The position numbers and the translations under genes are program-made. The notes under the pieces were generated by a model. That model did not search any database. It had not been told where the DNA came from and saw only the letters and a list, made by a program, of their open reading frames with translations. DNA of 17,042 nucleotides, from the NCBI GenBank assembly GCA_050115015.1, contig JASFRI010000045.1:1-17042 (forward strand), in the 5' to 3' direction. Positions 15,573-17,042 of the stretch are shown piece by piece. This DNA comes from JASFRI01 sp050115015. GTDB lineage: Bacteria > Acidobacteriota > Polarisedimenticolia > CBDVAL01. Each line of letters begins with the position of its first letter. The stretch's first letter is position 1.

Positions 15573-15617
15573 TATCGGGAGCTCTCGACGCATACCAGCG
15601 GTGGACCGGGATCCGGG

Positions 15618-15635
15618 CGGCCCGACGGCGGGCCG
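15618..15635 (+). other. Hairpin in the 5' leader of the last gene
   Basis: CGGCCCG (15618-15624) and CGGGCCG (15629-15635) form a perfect 7-bp stem with a 4-nt ACGG loop in the middle of the predicted leader. It is stable enough to matter for the mRNA but matches no riboswitch I recognise. Confidence 0.35.
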
Positions 15636-15684
15636 GCTCCGGCGGCGGCCACCTGCAGCGGATCGGGGAGGAAGGAGCACGAAC

Positions 15685-17042
15685 ATGCGCACCAAGCGGG
15701 GAATCCTGTCCGCCATCCTGGCGATGGCGTGGTTCACCGGCAGTGCCACCGGCGCGACGCTGACGCGCCACGCGACGGAGGCCGACTTCCAGGCGGCCCT
15801 GGGGCCGACGACGACCGAGATCCTGGAGAACTTCGACGGGTTCGCGGAGGGGACGGTCCTCTCGGACCAGGTGCCGGGGGTCGTGTTCTCCTCCCCGAAC
15901 GCCGGCGAGCCCGGTTTCGTGCCCGTGCAGGTCGAGTACCTGCCCCGCGCCGTCAGCCAGCCCGCCGCGCTGTCCGGAGGCTCGGTGGACACCGGGACGA
16001 TCCGTCAGACCGTGACCCTGGAGTTCGCGACGCCGGCCTCGGGGCTGGCCTTCTGGCTGGTGGCCCAGTACGCCATCGCCGCGGAGGTCAGCGCGACCCT
16101 CGACTACGAGGACGGCAGCAGCGAGACGGTGCTGCTCTTCCCCGGCCTGGTGGAGGACACGAACCAGAACTTCTTCGGCATCACCTCCGACGTGGCCATC
16201 GCCCGCGCGACCCTGGCCTCGAACGAGCAGGCTGGCGGTCTATTCCAGAACTTCGGCGGCATCGACGACCTGCGCTTCGCCGTGGGGGACGAGCTGCCGC
16301 CGCTCTGCGCCGGCGACCCACAGCTCGTGGACGGCGTGCTCGGGATCGATGGCGTCGGCCTCGACGATCGTCCCGGGGACACCGGCGTGGCCAGCGTTGC
16401 CCTGGCGCCGGGGTCCACGAACCTCTCCCTCGTGGTCGACCCAGCCTTCATGCCGGGCGACCCGGACGTGAGCTTCCGCGTGGAGGCGGCGGACCTGGGG
16501 CTCGACGCCCAGGGGTTCGTGCTGGTCACGGACAACGCCGGCAACTCCTGCGAGCTCTGCCTGAACTTCCGGAACCTCCCGCAGGGCCCGACGTTCCAGG
16601 AGCTGGTCTGCTGCTACGACGGGATCGTGTTCCAGGTGAGCAACGAGGATCAGACCCCCTCGGGGCCGTCCTGGTGCTCCGCGAACCCGCTGGGCCCGGA
16701 CGATCCGCCGCTGCCGCCGGGCTACGAGCCGGTCCCGGAGGACGCCCTGGCCCAGTGCCCCGTGCTGACCGTGGAATCGCCGATCGCGGGCGACACCGAG
16801 ATGGTCCTGAAGGTCGACGGGGACTACGACCCGACCCTGCGGATGCTGTTCACCCGCTCCGATGACGGCGGGAACACCTTCGGCTCCTGGATCGACGTGA
16901 CGGAGCTCAACGAGCCGATCTTCGACATCATCCCCGACCCGACGAAGCTCAAGGGGAAGACCACCTGGTCCCCGGTCAAGGTCACCTGCGCCCGCCTGGC
17001 GGAGCTGTGCAACGGCCTGGACGACGACGGCGACGGGCTGAT
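15685..17042 (+). CDS. Secreted multidomain protein with MopE-type ELCNGxDDD motif (3' end cut by window)
   Basis: A signal peptide (MRTKRGILSAILAMAWFTGSATGA) opens a frame that stays open for 452 codons to the window end. Residues 30-210 form a beta-sandwich of the kind seen in PEP-CTERM and other surface proteins (ENFDGFAEGTVLSDQVPGVVFSSP). About residues 215-300 look like an Ig-like domain (VASVALAPGSTNLSLVVDP, ending in DNAGNSCELC), and a cysteine-containing segment follows. The last residues (440-452), ELCNGLDDDGDGL, match the putative metal-binding repeat (PF11617, MopE family) common in Myxobacteria and Acidobacteria. The role is probably at the cell surface or in the medium; no enzyme motif is visible. 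AGGAGGAAGGAG-like sequence (15667-15678) lies just before the ATG, and a well-matched promoter precedes it. Confidence 0.85.
   Translation, partial: MRTKRGILSAILAMAWFTGSATGATLTRHATEADFQAALGPTTTEILENFDGFAEGTVLSDQVPGVVFSSPNAGEPGFVPVQVEYLPRAVSQPAALSGGSVDTGTIRQTVTLEFATPASGLAFWLVAQYAIAAEVSATLDYEDGSSETVLLFPGLVEDTNQNFFGITSDVAIARATLASNEQAGGLFQNFGGIDDLRFAVGDELPPLCAGDPQLVDGVLGIDGVGLDDRPGDTGVASVALAPGSTNLSLVVDPAFMPGDPDVSFRVEAADLGLDAQGFVLVTDNAGNSCELCLNFRNLPQGPTFQELVCCYDGIVFQVSNEDQTPSGPSWCSANPLGPDDPPLPPGYEPVPEDALAQCPVLTVESPIAGDTEMVLKVDGDYDPTLRMLFTRSDDGGNTFGSWIDVTELNEPIFDIIPDPTKLKGKTTWSPVKVTCARLAELCNGLDDDGDGL

Noticed and set aside
1..17042. CRISPR arrays, tRNA or rRNA genes, insertion sequences, phage or defence systems
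   Set aside because: Looked for on both strands; no direct-repeat array, cloverleaf, transposase or terminal repeats were seen. The genes are ordinary metabolism, transport, secretion and signalling.

Overview
The window is high-GC throughout, densely coded and without RNA genes, mobile elements or CRISPR. It suggests the chromosome of a Gram-negative, at least partly aerobic heterotroph. Three features recur, from memory, in Acidobacteriota (Thermoanaerobaculia-like lineages) and some myxobacteria: a zinc-ribbon/kinase/TolB-like/TPR protein, a secreted subtilase with a FN3-like tail ending in '...FDSTGSP...C-T-P', and an 'ELCNGxDDDxDG' motif in the last gene. This placement is inference from protein style, not from a marker gene.

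Layout. Positions 1-44 hold the last codons of a plus-strand gene. A large secreted S8 (KP-43-like) protease follows (143-3733, +), then a hairpin and a radical SAM enzyme of unknown substrate (3963-5060, +). Converging on it from the minus strand is a pair: a CstA-type transporter (5722-7434) and a periplasmic DUF3365/Tll0287-like haem protein (5065-5634). Back to back with cstA, from a very compact divergent promoter pair, lies a secreted Cu-Zn superoxide dismutase (7594-8160, +). A minus-strand block follows, read right to left: a four-helix membrane protein of unknown function (10426-10905), a short/branched-chain acyl-CoA dehydrogenase (9178-10344), and a DapB-fold dehydrogenase resembling 2,4-diaminopentanoate dehydrogenase (8169-9167). 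The last two are 10 bp apart and almost certainly co-transcribed. Diverging from this block are signal peptidase I (11022-11693, +), a 1200-residue membrane Ser/Thr kinase with TPRs (11879-15481, +), and a secreted multidomain protein cut by the window end (15685-17042, +) behind the best promoter in the window.

How it fits together. Four products carry export signals (protease, DUF3365 protein, SodC, last protein) and would be substrates for the resident signal peptidase or its paralogues. CstA imports small carbon compounds, and the acyl-CoA dehydrogenase/DapB-like pair looks like amino-acid or branched-chain acid catabolism. This matches a peptide-degrading lifestyle, but no single pathway is complete here. 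I found no clear defence, phage or biosynthetic system. The least explained items are the radical SAM enzyme with its C-terminal cysteines and G9 tract at the start, the DapB-like/acyl-CoA dehydrogenase pair, and the cysteine-rich insert beside the protease's catalytic serine.
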